Shown here: positions 8,787 to 16,874 of the stretch, one piece after another
How the letters are laid out: each line of letters begins with the position of its first letter
Numbering within the stretch: the stretch's first letter is position 1
NCBI GenBank assembly: GCA_964530325.1
Contig: CAZHAX010000002.1
Coordinates: 1-64,000, forward strand
DNA length: 64,000 nucleotides
Direction: 5' to 3'
Source: CAZHAX01 sp964530325
Lineage (GTDB): Bacteria > Chloroflexota > Anaerolineae > B4-G1
Notes under the pieces: generated by a model
What the model was told of the DNA's origin: nothing
What the model saw: only the letters and a program-made list of their open reading frames with translations
The model's database searches: none
Program-made: the position numbers and the translations under genes

Positions 8787-9545
8787 GTGCTGAGACTGGA
8801 ACATCTCACCAAGGTCTACGACGATGGCACGCGCGCCCTGAACGACGTCAGCTTCGAAGTACCGGATGGGCAGTTCCTGGTCATTATCGGCTTGAGCGGG
8901 TCGGGCAAGAGCACGCTGCTGCGCTGCATCAACCGGCTGATCGAGCCGACCGAGGGGCGCGTGATCTGGAACGGCGTGGACGTTACGGCGGCGCCGCAGG
9001 AGGAGATGCGCTTCATCCGCCGCCGCATGGGCATGATCTTCCAGAGTTTCAACCTGGTCAAACGGTCGAAGGTGATCACCAATGTGCTGGCCGGCCGGTT
9101 GGGGTACACGAACCCGGCTTTGAGCCTGCTCAATCGCTTCTCGAAGGAGGACGAGGAGCTGGCGCAGCGCAGCCTGGCGCGAGTGGGCATCGCGGACCAG
9201 GCCTACAAGCGGGCCAGCGAGTTGAGCGGCGGGCAGCAGCAACGGGTCGGCATCGCCCGGGCGCTTGTACAGGATCCTGAGCTAATGCTGGTGGACGAGC
9301 CGGTCTCCGCTCTGGACCCGGCCACTTCTCACTCGATCATGCGCTACCTGCAGGAGGTGAACGACAAGGACAAGGTGACGATCGTGTGCAGCCTCCACTT
9401 TCTCAGCCTGTCCCGCGCCTACGCCGACCGCATCGTCGCTCTCAAGGATGGGGAGATGGTCTTCGACGGGCCTCCCAAGGAGATCGACGAAGTGCGCTTC
9501 CGCGAGATCTACGGCGAGGATGCCGAAGAGGTGGAGATCAGATGA
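8787..9545 (+). CDS. phnC: Phosphonate-type ABC transporter ATP-binding protein
   Basis: A 252-aa ABC ATPase that energises import through PhnE. Walker A is GLSGSGKST (near residue 35), the Q-loop is FQSFNLV, the signature is LSGGQQQRVGIARAL, Walker B is LMLVDEPVSALD, and the switch His is in CSLHFLSL. The insertion VLAGRLGYTNP after the Q-loop is characteristic of PhnC. The GTG start at 8787 has AGGAGG 6-7 nt upstream. Its stop overlaps the phnE start (ATGA), so the two are translationally coupled. Confidence 0.93.
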   Translation: MLRLEHLTKVYDDGTRALNDVSFEVPDGQFLVIIGLSGSGKSTLLRCINRLIEPTEGRVIWNGVDVTAAPQEEMRFIRRRMGMIFQSFNLVKRSKVITNVLAGRLGYTNPALSLLNRFSKEDEELAQRSLARVGIADQAYKRASELSGGQQQRVGIARALVQDPELMLVDEPVSALDPATSHSIMRYLQEVNDKDKVTIVCSLHFLSLSRAYADRIVALKDGEMVFDGPPKEIDEVRFREIYGEDAEEVEIR

Positions 9546-11398
9546 CCAAGAGCCCTAGGTCTAAAGCGCGCAATATTGGCTTCATCGCCCTCGTCGTCAT
9601 TGGTGTTCTGATCTATGCCTACGGGTGGCAGGCCACTGACATCGACCTCGACGTTGCCCAGGACGAGGGCCGCCAGGAGCGGGTGGTTCGAGCCCTGCGG
9701 GGCCTGCTGAACCCTATTCTATTCGAGCGGGACACCGAGAGCGAAGTGGCCTACGCCTACTTCCTGGTGCCCTGTACGGACGAATCGCCCGAACAGCCTG
9801 ACGTGGTCGAGGGAGAGCCGTACGTAGAGCTCACGCCGGACTGCGGCGAGGCGAGCGATCTGATAACCGTCGAGGTGTTCGGCTTTCGGCCGTACAGTGA
9901 TGGGTACATACGCTGGACTCCACCGGGGCGCTCGACGCAGACGCGGAACAGGTTTCGCACGGATGGGGACGGACATTTCCGATCTAGCGAGCTTAGGGTC
10001 CCGACCGCCAGCGAGAGCGACGAGCTGCAAGTGATCGAGGTGGAGGTGCAGTGGCCGGTTGGAGCGCCAAGGCCGAGCGAGGCGCTTACAACCACCATTG
10101 AGCGCATGATCGAGACGATCTTCCTGGCGCTCATGGCGACGACGCTCGGCCTGGTAGTGGCCATCCCGGTCAGCTTCCTGGCTGCCTTCAATCTTATGCG
10201 CCCCATCCGCAAGCCGCTGGGCAGCCTCCTGGCAACGCTGCTGCCGCTGCTGCTCTATGCCTTGTTGATACAGAGGCTGAAGGCGCTGGGAGCGCCCGAC
10301 GTGCTGGTGGATTGGTTGTCGCTCAGGCCCCTGATCGAGCAGGCGTACAACTTCGGCAACATGGGCTGGATCGGCGCCGGCATCCTCCTGGTTCTGGCGG
10401 CCGGATCATACGTCATCATCTTCAGGCTGCTGCCCAACCCGCACGACGTCTCAAGGCGAGGCAAGACAGTGCGCTACCTGCGCCTGGCGCTGGGGGCAAG
10501 CTCCCTCCTGACTGGAGCGGCGATTGCGTCTGGCGTCGGGAACCAGCTCGCTATCGCCGTCAGCGGCGTCCTGGGCGGCGTGTTGAGCAGCGTTGTGGGC
10601 ACCGTATCTACCTTCGTTGTGCTGATGCTGCCCGGCGTCACAGGGCTGGTGTTCGCTGTTGTCCTTGGCACTCTGCTCAGTGGCCTGGTCGAGTCGCTCG
10701 TCGGTAGGCTCCAGGGCACAGCGGCTCGCCGCGCCCTTGGCCTCATGCTGGGAGCTGCTGCGGGCGGCCTGCTTCTCTACCTGGGCTACACGGCGATCTT
10801 CAACTTCTACAACCCGGGGGATCCGATGCCCCTCCTCTGGGAGATCACAGCCGCTGGCGGCGTCCTGGGTGGGATTGGCGGTCTCGTGCTTGGGGCGGAC
10901 CACTCGCTGCCTCTCGGCCTGATCATCTACTACGTAGTGCGTACTATTCTCAACGGTCTACGGTCGATCGAGCCTCTGATCATGGGCATCGTCTTCGTCA
11001 TCTGGGTGGGCATCGGTCCCTTCGCCGGCGTGCTCGCTCTCGCTCTCCACTCGATCGCCGCGCTGGGCAAGCTCTACTCAGAGCAGGTGGAGAGCATCGA
11101 CCCCGGACCCATCGAGGCGATCACGGCCACCGGCGCGACTCGCCTGCAGATGATTCGCTATGGCGTAGTGCCTCAGATCGTGCCGCCCTACATCGCCTTC
11201 ACGCTCTACCGCTGGGACATCAACGTGCGCATGTCGACTATCATCGGCTTCGTCGGCGGCGGCGGCATCGGCTTTGTGCTGCAGCAATGGATCAACCTGC
11301 TGCAATACCGCGAGGCCGGGGTCGCCGTGCTGGCGATCGCCATCGTCGTCGCTGCGCTTGACTACGCCAGCGCGAAGGCGCGGGAGAAGATCACCTAG
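9542..11398 (+). CDS. phnE: Enlarged phosphonate-type ABC permease with extracytoplasmic domain
   Basis: At 618 aa this is about twice the usual PhnE length (260-300). One N-terminal helix (FIALVVIGVLIYAYGW) is followed by a hydrophilic, probably extracytoplasmic segment (about 30-190), rich in beta-type sequence and including CTDESPEQPD and VEVFGFRPYSDGYIRW. Then come many membrane helices. The permease signature lies near the C-terminus: SEQVESIDPGPIEAITATGA followed by VVPQIVPPYIAF, the EAA loop that docks PhnC. A stretch of about 200 aa with several helices is inserted between the first permease helices (ERMIETIFLALMATTLGLVV) and the conserved core. It overlaps phnC by 4 bp and is followed 6 bp later by a glycosyltransferase gene. 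Confidence 0.85.
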   Translation: MTKSPRSKARNIGFIALVVIGVLIYAYGWQATDIDLDVAQDEGRQERVVRALRGLLNPILFERDTESEVAYAYFLVPCTDESPEQPDVVEGEPYVELTPDCGEASDLITVEVFGFRPYSDGYIRWTPPGRSTQTRNRFRTDGDGHFRSSELRVPTASESDELQVIEVEVQWPVGAPRPSEALTTTIERMIETIFLALMATTLGLVVAIPVSFLAAFNLMRPIRKPLGSLLATLLPLLLYALLIQRLKALGAPDVLVDWLSLRPLIEQAYNFGNMGWIGAGILLVLAAGSYVIIFRLLPNPHDVSRRGKTVRYLRLALGASSLLTGAAIASGVGNQLAIAVSGVLGGVLSSVVGTVSTFVVLMLPGVTGLVFAVVLGTLLSGLVESLVGRLQGTAARRALGLMLGAAAGGLLLYLGYTAIFNFYNPGDPMPLLWEITAAGGVLGGIGGLVLGADHSLPLGLIIYYVVRTILNGLRSIEPLIMGIVFVIWVGIGPFAGVLALALHSIAALGKLYSEQVESIDPGPIEAITATGATRLQMIRYGVVPQIVPPYIAFTLYRWDINVRMSTIIGFVGGGGIGFVLQQWINLLQYREAGVAVLAIAIVVAALDYASAKAREKIT

Positions 11399-11404
11399 GC
11401 CCGT

Positions 11405-12322
11405 ATGTCCCACCTGGCGGTAGTGATCGTCAGCTGGAACGTGCGAAGCCTGCTGGCGGGCTGTCTGAAGTCGCTGTATGTAGACCTGGAGCGCTCGGAG
11501 CCCGAGTCAGCGGTCTGGGTTGTGGACAACGCCTCGTCCGACGGTACGCCGGAGATGGTGGCGGAGTCCTTTCCGGACGTCCGCCTGATCGCCAATAAGG
11601 AGAATCTGGGCTTCGCCGCGGGGAACAACCTGGCTCTACGCCAGGCGCTTGTCCCCTCGGGGCGAAGCCCGGACTACGTCTGGCTGCTCAACCCGGATAC
11701 AGAGGTCCTTTCCGGGGCCACCCAGGCGCTAGTCTCGGCGCTCGAGGTGCGGCCGAGGGTGGGGGTGGGGGGGGCCAGGCTGCAGTACCCCGATGGCTCT
11801 CTCCAGCAGTCGGCCTTTCGCTTTCCCGGCCTGGCGCAGCTTCTTTTCGAGCTTTTCGCGCTCCCGGCGCGCCTGTACGACACGCCGCTGAACGGCCGCT
11901 ACGGTCGCCGGCGATACGATGGAAACCAGCCTTTCGAGGTCCACCACCCTCTGGGCGCGGCGATGATGGTGCGGGCCGAGGCCGTGGCGCAGGCAGGGCT
12001 GATGGACGAAGGGTACCGGCTCTACTGCGAGGAGATCGACTGGTGCTGGCGGATGCGCAGGGCCGGGTGGGGTGCGATCTGCGTTCCGCAAGCCCGGGTT
12101 GTCCACTATTCGGGTGGATCGACCACCCAGGCGGCCACCAGGTCGTTCGTCGATCTGTGGACGAGCAGGGCGCGCCTCTACTCGCGCCTACAGGGCAGGC
12201 TGAAGCGGCGCCTGGCCCGTGCTCTCGTACGGGCGAGGATCTGCCGCAAAGCTCCGGGCGAAGGGGAAGACAAAGCCAGAGCCTGCCGGGAAGTGCTCCG
12301 CGCCTGGGGGCACGTTCGATGA
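11405..12322 (+). CDS. Family 2 glycosyltransferase (rhamnosyltransferase-like)
   Basis: A 305-aa GT-A fold enzyme of the WbbL/RfbF-like subgroup that transfers a sugar from a nucleotide-sugar donor during surface polysaccharide synthesis. It begins AVVIVSWNVRSLLAGCLKSL, has VVDNASSDGT and WLLNPDTEV (the DXD-like position), GAAMMVRAEAV, and the late EEIDWCWRMRRAGW motif with its catalytic-type acid. No membrane segment is evident. It lies 6 bp after phnE and overlaps the next glycosyltransferase by 4 bp, so the pair is in one transcript. Acceptor and sugar are not predictable. Confidence 0.88.
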   Translation: MSHLAVVIVSWNVRSLLAGCLKSLYVDLERSEPESAVWVVDNASSDGTPEMVAESFPDVRLIANKENLGFAAGNNLALRQALVPSGRSPDYVWLLNPDTEVLSGATQALVSALEVRPRVGVGGARLQYPDGSLQQSAFRFPGLAQLLFELFALPARLYDTPLNGRYGRRRYDGNQPFEVHHPLGAAMMVRAEAVAQAGLMDEGYRLYCEEIDWCWRMRRAGWGAICVPQARVVHYSGGSTTQAATRSFVDLWTSRARLYSRLQGRLKRRLARALVRARICRKAPGEGEDKARACREVLRAWGHVR

Positions 12323-13065
12323 GCCTGACCGCCGTGGTCCTGACGCTTGACGAGGAGAAGAACGTCCTTCCGTGCCTGGACAGCCTGGCCTGGGCGGAGC
12401 GGCGCGTTGTATTCGATAGCTTCAGCGGCGACGACACCGTAGCTCTCGCGCGCCAGGCCGGTGCCGAAGTGATCCAACATCCCTTCGAGGACTATGCCCA
12501 GCAGCGGAACGCTGCGCTGGAGGTGGTTGAGGCGGATTGGGTCTTCTTCGTCGACGCCGACGAGCGGGCGACGCCGGAACTGGCGGAGGAGGTGGGCCAA
12601 GTCACCTCGGGCGACGGCGAAGAGGCGGCCTGGTCGGTACCCAGGCATAACTACATCTTCGGCCGGCTCACTCTGGGAGCGGGCTGGTATCCGGATTACC
12701 AGGTCCGCCTGGTGCGCCCGGGGAAGGTCCACTGGGAGCGGCCGGTGCACGAGATAGCTGTGATAGAGGGTGCAGGGGGATACCTGCGGAACCCACTCAT
12801 CCACCATAACTACGTCGACGTGGCCGATTTCGTCAGCCGGCAGGAGCGGTACACCAATATCGACGCCGGCATTCTCCTGCAACAAGGTGTGCGCCCCAGG
12901 TTCTATACGCCCTATTCCCAGTTCCTGCGTCACTTCTGGTTCCGTTTCGTGCGACTGCGGGGCGTGCGGGACGGGCTGCATGGGCTGCGATTGAGCCTGC
13001 TGACCGCCTACTACGAGGCGCTGAAGTACGGCAGGCTGGCCCGGCTGTGGAGGTCGAGGGCATAG
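12319..13065 (+). CDS. Family 2 glycosyltransferase (WaaE/KdtX-like)
   Basis: A 248-aa family 2 glycosyltransferase starting SLTAVVLTLDEEKNVLPCLDSLAWAERRVVFDSFSGD. Further motifs are FEDYAQQRNAALE, WVFFVDADERATPEL (a DAD metal-binding motif) and VHWERPVHEIAVIEG. This arrangement is typical of the WaaE-like subgroup that modifies lipid or polysaccharide cores. The C-terminal region (FYTPYSQFLRHFWFRFVRLRG) resembles the membrane-associating tail of these enzymes. The ATG at 12319 overlaps the preceding stop (ATGA), setting the start. Confidence 0.87.
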   Translation: MSLTAVVLTLDEEKNVLPCLDSLAWAERRVVFDSFSGDDTVALARQAGAEVIQHPFEDYAQQRNAALEVVEADWVFFVDADERATPELAEEVGQVTSGDGEEAAWSVPRHNYIFGRLTLGAGWYPDYQVRLVRPGKVHWERPVHEIAVIEGAGGYLRNPLIHHNYVDVADFVSRQERYTNIDAGILLQQGVRPRFYTPYSQFLRHFWFRFVRLRGVRDGLHGLRLSLLTAYYEALKYGRLARLWRSRA

Positions 13066-13179
13066 CGGGTAGACGCAGGGCACTTCTGGTGCGCTAGAGG
13101 CCTGTATCCTCAAAGGGAAAGGGCCTTTCCGGCGCTCGAGGAACCGCCTCTCTGCAGGCTTGGGCCTCGAACACCTACT

Positions 13180-13208
13180 TTGACCATGCACGCCAGGTGT
13201 GATATACT
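13180..13208 (+). promoter_or_regulatory. Near-consensus sigma-70 promoter of the HNH gene
   Basis: TTGACC (13180-13185), a 17-bp spacer and TATACT (13203-13208) match the vegetative promoter consensus closely. Predicted start is near 13215. A 15-bp palindrome of GGAAAGG and CCTTTCC arms lies upstream at 13116-13130 and may be an operator or the terminator of the glycosyltransferase transcript. Confidence 0.65.
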
Positions 13209-13269
13209 CCCCGCCGAAATCGGCAGTGAGCGAGGCAGCGAGGGAGTGAAGCGACGATCAGACGGCTCG

Positions 13270-13773
13270 ATGAACGAGCCTGTGTTGCTGCTCAACGGCA
13301 ACTACGAGCCCATCAACGTCTGCACCACACGGCGAGCGATGGGGCTGATTCTGGCGTCCAGGGCCACAGTGCTGGAGAACGGGCGTGGGTACGTGCACAC
13401 CGTGTCCGCAATATACGAACGCCCTTCCGTCATCCGGCTCCTCTACACTGTGCGCAGGCCTCGCCCCCGCGTGCGGCTCTGCAAGCGGGAGATCCTGCGC
13501 CGCGACGCCCACACGTGCCAGTACTGCGGCAGCAGGCTCAGCCGCCTGACAATCGATCACGTCGTGCCCCGCTACCGAGGCGGCAGCTACGAGTGGGAGA
13601 ACCTAGTCACTGCTTGCCCGCAGTGCAACAGGCGCAAGGGTGGGAGGACGCTCCAGGAATCGAGGATGGCACTCCTGCGCCCGCCCGCGGAGCCCAGGCC
13701 TACAGCGAAATACCTCTTCGGTCGCTACGGGGACGGCGAGGGCTCGTGGGCCAAGTACCTCGACGGCTGGTAG
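13270..13773 (+). CDS. HNH endonuclease family protein
   Basis: A 167-aa HNH nuclease of the small stand-alone type. The N-terminus NEPVLLLNGNYEPINVCTTRRAM is the conserved leader of this subfamily. The HNH core follows: CQYCGSRLSRLTIDHVVPRYRGGSYEWENLVTACPQCN with two CxxC zinc knuckles and the DH/N catalytic residues. The ATG at 13270 matches family N-termini but has no ribosome-binding site; a GTG at 13246 (eight extra residues) is possible. The family is widespread in free-living bacteria and its physiological role is unclear, perhaps DNA processing. It has its own promoter and a strong terminator. Confidence 0.87.
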   Translation: MNEPVLLLNGNYEPINVCTTRRAMGLILASRATVLENGRGYVHTVSAIYERPSVIRLLYTVRRPRPRVRLCKREILRRDAHTCQYCGSRLSRLTIDHVVPRYRGGSYEWENLVTACPQCNRRKGGRTLQESRMALLRPPAEPRPTAKYLFGRYGDGEGSWAKYLDGW

Positions 13774-13807
13774 TGCCTCTCAGTGGCTATACTGATCCGC
13801 AGCATGC

Positions 13808-13834
13808 GCGGGCCGGATGAAGAGTCCGGCCCGC
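13808..13834. terminator. Bidirectional terminator between convergent genes
   Basis: GCGGGCCGGA (13808-13817) and TCCGGCCCGC (13825-13834) form a 10-bp GC-rich stem with a 7-nt loop. It lies between the HNH gene and the convergent hybrid kinase gene whose stop is at 13868. The plus side is followed by GTTCACTTACC, a weak U-tract. Confidence 0.65.
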
Positions 13835-13867
13835 GTTCACTTACCGGGTAGCCTGTAGGCTACGACC

Positions 13868-15883
13868 CTAGCCCGTCTCAGCGGCGGTCTCGGCGGCGGG
13901 TGAGGGCCCCGCAGCCATCTCTCCCAGTCGGGCCAGCTCCGCGGCCAGAGCCGCGGGGCTGACGGCTCTCTCATCGGCCAGCGCCATGATGCGTTCACTG
14001 CAGCGCTCCTGCTCTTCTGGGCTCAGCTCGGCCGGCGCCAGCCCGATGACGGGGATGCTGCCGGTCTCGGCGTCGCTTTGCAGCTGCTGGATCAGATCGA
14101 GTCCCGCCATGTCGGCGACGGCGGGGTTCACCAGGATGGCGTCCGGCTTCTCGCTGCGGGCAAGCTCAATTGCCTTGTCCGCATCCTGCGCGGTAGTCAG
14201 CGAGCAGCCAGGTGCAGTCCCCTCGCGCATCGCCGTCTCTGTTGCCGCATCGTCGTCCACGAGCAGGGCCTTCATTCCGTCCTCGCTCGTTCCGGCCGCA
14301 GCAACGCGCCGCATCAGCTCACGAACGTCGTCAAGCCGCAGTGGCTTTGCCAGCAGGTCGGCAGTGCCGATGGCGAAGCCAGATGGTCCGGCTGGTCGGC
14401 CGGACATGGCCACAATGGGGATGCTCTTGGTTCCCGGGTGTGACTTGAGGCTTGTCAGGAGGCGCAAGGCTGCCTGGCCCGGCAATGTGATATCGAGCGC
14501 TATGAAGCGGGGGTGCAGTTCTCTCGCCAGCGTGAGCACGCCGGAGTCGGTGTAGCGGGGCAGAGGCACGTAGCCCGCCTCTCTGAGGTGCAGGGCCAGG
14601 AGGTGGCACAACAGGCGGTCGCTCTCAACGACGAAGGCCAGGTCCTGCTCGGGAGGCTCGACATCGTCCGGCTGCCCGGCCGCGGCCTCCGGCGGGCCGG
14701 CGACCGGCAGCAGGAAGCGGAATGTGGCTCCGCGGCCAAACTCGCTATCCACCCAAAGACTGCCGCCGTGCAGCTCCACCAGTCGCTTGCTGATGGCCAG
14801 CCCGAGGCCTGTGCCGGTCATCTCCTCGCCTGGCTTCTTCTTACCCGCCTGGCGGAATTCCTCGAAAATGATCTCCTGGTCCTCGGGCTTGACCCCGATT
14901 CCGGTATCCGATACGGAGAAGAGCATTGCGGTGGGATCGGCAAGCCGGCAGGATAGCGTGATGGTCCCTTCCTTCGGCGTGAACTTGTGGGCGTTGCTCA
15001 GCAGATTGAGCAGCACCTGCTTGATGCGGAAGATGTCCGCCTTCAACTGCGGGAGATCCTCCGGCCGCTCGATCTGGAATACCTGGGATTTCTTGTCCAC
15101 CAAGGGCCTGATCGTCGACTCCACGTTGCCCAGCAGGTCGCGAACGCTGAAGGGAGTTGGCTCCAGGGTGAGGCGGCCGGCTTCGATCTTCGATAGGTCG
15201 AGGATGTCATTGATCAACGCCATCAGATGCTCGCCGCTGGAGAGAATGTTCTCCAGGCATTCCCTCTGATCCTCAGTCACCTGGCCGACGATGCCGTCGA
15301 TCAGCACCTCGGAGAAGCCGATGATGGAGTTGAGCGGCGTGCGCAGCTCGTGGGTCATGCTGGCCAGGAAACTGCTCTTCAGTCTGTCCAGCTCCTGGAG
15401 GCGCGCATTCGCCTCCTCCAACGCGTCGGCCCGCTCTTCCAGCTCACGCCTGGCCTCCTCGAGCTGCTCCGTCCGTCTCCTGATCTCCAGCCTGGCCGAG
15501 TGCCGCTCGCCGGCGTAGCGGATGGCCCGCACCAGCAGGTCCGCATCGACCTTGCCCTTGACCAGGTAGTCCTGGGCACCCATCCTCACCGCAGTCACCG
15601 CCAACTCCCGGTCGTCGAGGCCGCTGAGGACTACGACCGGCACCTGGGGTGCCGCGGCCTGGATGGAGGAGAACGTGTTCAACCCGTGGCTGTCCGGGAG
15701 CGAGAGGTCGAGCAGGACCATCTCAATGTCTCCCGTGGCCAAACGCTCTAGCCCTGCCGAGAGGCGATCGACGTGCACGAGCTCGAAGGCCTCACTCCCG
15801 GCCTCAGCCAGGGTCAGCTGCAGGAGACGGGCGTCTCCCGGGTTGTCCTCGACCAGCAGCACCCTGACGGCCTTGTCTTCCAT
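13868..15883 (-). CDS. Hybrid sensor histidine kinase with one N-terminal and two C-terminal receiver domains
   Basis: A 671-aa soluble hybrid kinase. Residues 1-125 are a receiver ([14 protein letters not shown], phospho-acceptor Asp59 in VLLDLSLPD). A coiled coil (about 125-170) leads to HisKA (SMTHELRTPLNSIIGFSE) and an ATPase domain (LLNLLSNAHKFT, DTGIGV, GTGLGLAISKRLVELHGG). Two further receivers follow: one keeps an acceptor Asp (FIALDITLPG) but lost the acidic pocket; the last (ALLVDDDAATE...) has Asn where the acceptor Asp should be (AILVNPAVADMAG) and is probably not phosphorylated. There is no sensor domain, so it likely receives phosphate through its N-terminal receiver. Last gene of the sensor operon, 5 bp after a CheY-like gene. 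Confidence 0.92.
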   Translation of the reverse strand: MEDKAVRVLLVEDNPGDARLLQLTLAEAGSEAFELVHVDRLSAGLERLATGDIEMVLLDLSLPDSHGLNTFSSIQAAAPQVPVVVLSGLDDRELAVTAVRMGAQDYLVKGKVDADLLVRAIRYAGERHSARLEIRRRTEQLEEARRELEERADALEEANARLQELDRLKSSFLASMTHELRTPLNSIIGFSEVLIDGIVGQVTEDQRECLENILSSGEHLMALINDILDLSKIEAGRLTLEPTPFSVRDLLGNVESTIRPLVDKKSQVFQIERPEDLPQLKADIFRIKQVLLNLLSNAHKFTPKEGTITLSCRLADPTAMLFSVSDTGIGVKPEDQEIIFEEFRQAGKKKPGEEMTGTGLGLAISKRLVELHGGSLWVDSEFGRGATFRFLLPVAGPPEAAAGQPDDVEPPEQDLAFVVESDRLLCHLLALHLREAGYVPLPRYTDSGVLTLARELHPRFIALDITLPGQAALRLLTSLKSHPGTKSIPIVAMSGRPAGPSGFAIGTADLLAKPLRLDDVRELMRRVAAAGTSEDGMKALLVDDDAATETAMREGTAPGCSLTTAQDADKAIELARSEKPDAILVNPAVADMAGLDLIQQLQSDAETGSIPVIGLAPAELSPEEQERCSERIMALADERAVSPAALAAELARLGEMAAGPSPAAETAAETG

Positions 15884-15888
15884 GGGCT

Positions 15889-16335
15889 CTACTCCATTGG
15901 CAGCATGACGACGGTCAGCCAGAAAGCCTGGATAGACCGCACTACTCGCATGAACTGGTCGAAGTCAACCGGCTTGCTGACGTAGCAGTTGGCGTGCATG
16001 TTGTAGCTGCGGACGATATCCTCCTCAGCATCCGATGTCGTGAGTATCACCACCGGGATGCGCCGCAGCTGCTCGTCCTGCTTGATCACAGCCAGCAGTT
16101 CGCGGCCGTTCATGCGGGGCATGTTCAGATCGAGCAGAATCAGGTCAGGGCGCGGGGAGTCCTTGTATTCCCCCTCCTGGCGAAGGAAGGCGAGGGCTTC
16201 CACGCCGTCACCGACGACGTGCAGCTGGTTGAGGATCTTGCCCTCCTTGAAGGCCTCCTGGGTCAGGCGCACGTCGCCGGCGTTGTCTTCCGCGAGCAGG
16301 ATCTCGATCGGTCTGTGTATCCTTCGGGATTGCAT
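15889..16335 (-). CDS. Single-domain response regulator (Rcp1-like)
   Basis: A 148-aa stand-alone receiver. Acidic pocket [11 protein letters not shown], phospho-acceptor Asp69 in [13 protein letters not shown], switch Thr in [12 protein letters not shown], and Lys in CYVSKPVDF. The FxxEG insert and [14 protein letters not shown] pattern are those of Rcp1-type regulators that pair with phytochrome-class kinases. It has no output domain, so it acts by protein contact or phosphorelay. It is a close paralogue of the regulator at 16431-16874. The ATG has GAGAGGG upstream. Confidence 0.93.
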   Translation of the reverse strand: MQSRRIHRPIEILLAEDNAGDVRLTQEAFKEGKILNQLHVVGDGVEALAFLRQEGEYKDSPRPDLILLDLNMPRMNGRELLAVIKQDEQLRRIPVVILTTSDAEEDIVRSYNMHANCYVSKPVDFDQFMRVVRSIQAFWLTVVMLPME

Positions 16336-16414
16336 GGTCTACCCTCTCTGTGGAGCGGCCTTTCGATTGCTCGTGTTGAGCCTGGCTGCCTGACCGAAGC
16401 GGTCCGCGGTGGCC

Positions 16415-16423
16415 ATTATACCA
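16415..16423 (-). promoter_or_regulatory. Internal extended -10 promoter in the sensor operon
   Basis: On the minus strand, TGG-TATAAT (16423-16415) is a perfect extended -10 element in the 95-bp gap between the two regulator genes, the only sizeable gap in the operon. A start near 16408 would allow separate expression of the second Rcp1-like regulator and the hybrid kinase. No good -35 is present, which extended -10 promoters do not require. Confidence 0.5.
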
Positions 16424-16430
16424 CTCTCCC

Positions 16431-16874
16431 CTAGTCGACGGGCAACTTGACCATGCTCAGCCAGAAGCCTTCGATCATTGTCACTACCTTGATGAACTGC
16501 TCGAGGTCGACAGGCTTGGTGATGTAGCAGTTGGCGTGGAGATCGTAGCTTCTGATCACGTCTTCCTCCGCCTGGGACGTGGTGAGGATGACTACCGGGA
16601 TGCGGGCCAGGTCCTGGTCCGCCTTGATCTCCGCCAGCACCTCGCGGCCATCCTTCCTGGGCATATTGAGGTCGAGGAATATGAGATCGGGGCGCGGAGC
16701 ATCGGCGTATTCCCCTTCCCGGTGCAGGAAGGCGAGGGCCTCCACACCGTCCGGAACGACGTGGAGAGTGTTGAGCATGCTGCTCTCCTTCAGCGCCTCC
16801 CTGGTGAGGCGGACGTCGCCCGGATTGTCTTCGACGAGGAGGATGTCAACCGGTTGCGTCATCTGACTACTCAT
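16431..16874 (-). CDS. Single-domain response regulator (Rcp1-like)
   Basis: A 147-aa receiver with [19 protein letters not shown], phospho-acceptor Asp68 in [13 protein letters not shown], Thr in [12 protein letters not shown] and Lys in [12 protein letters not shown]. It closely parallels the regulator at 15889-16335 across its full length, so the two are recent duplicates. Its ATG (16874) overlaps the end of the upstream kinase gene by 8 bp, which sets the start and implies translational coupling. Inferred partner: the adjacent phytochrome-type kinases. Confidence 0.93.
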   Translation of the reverse strand: MSSQMTQPVDILLVEDNPGDVRLTREALKESSMLNTLHVVPDGVEALAFLHREGEYADAPRPDLIFLDLNMPRKDGREVLAEIKADQDLARIPVVILTTSQAEEDVIRSYDLHANCYITKPVDLEQFIKVVTMIEGFWLSMVKLPVD

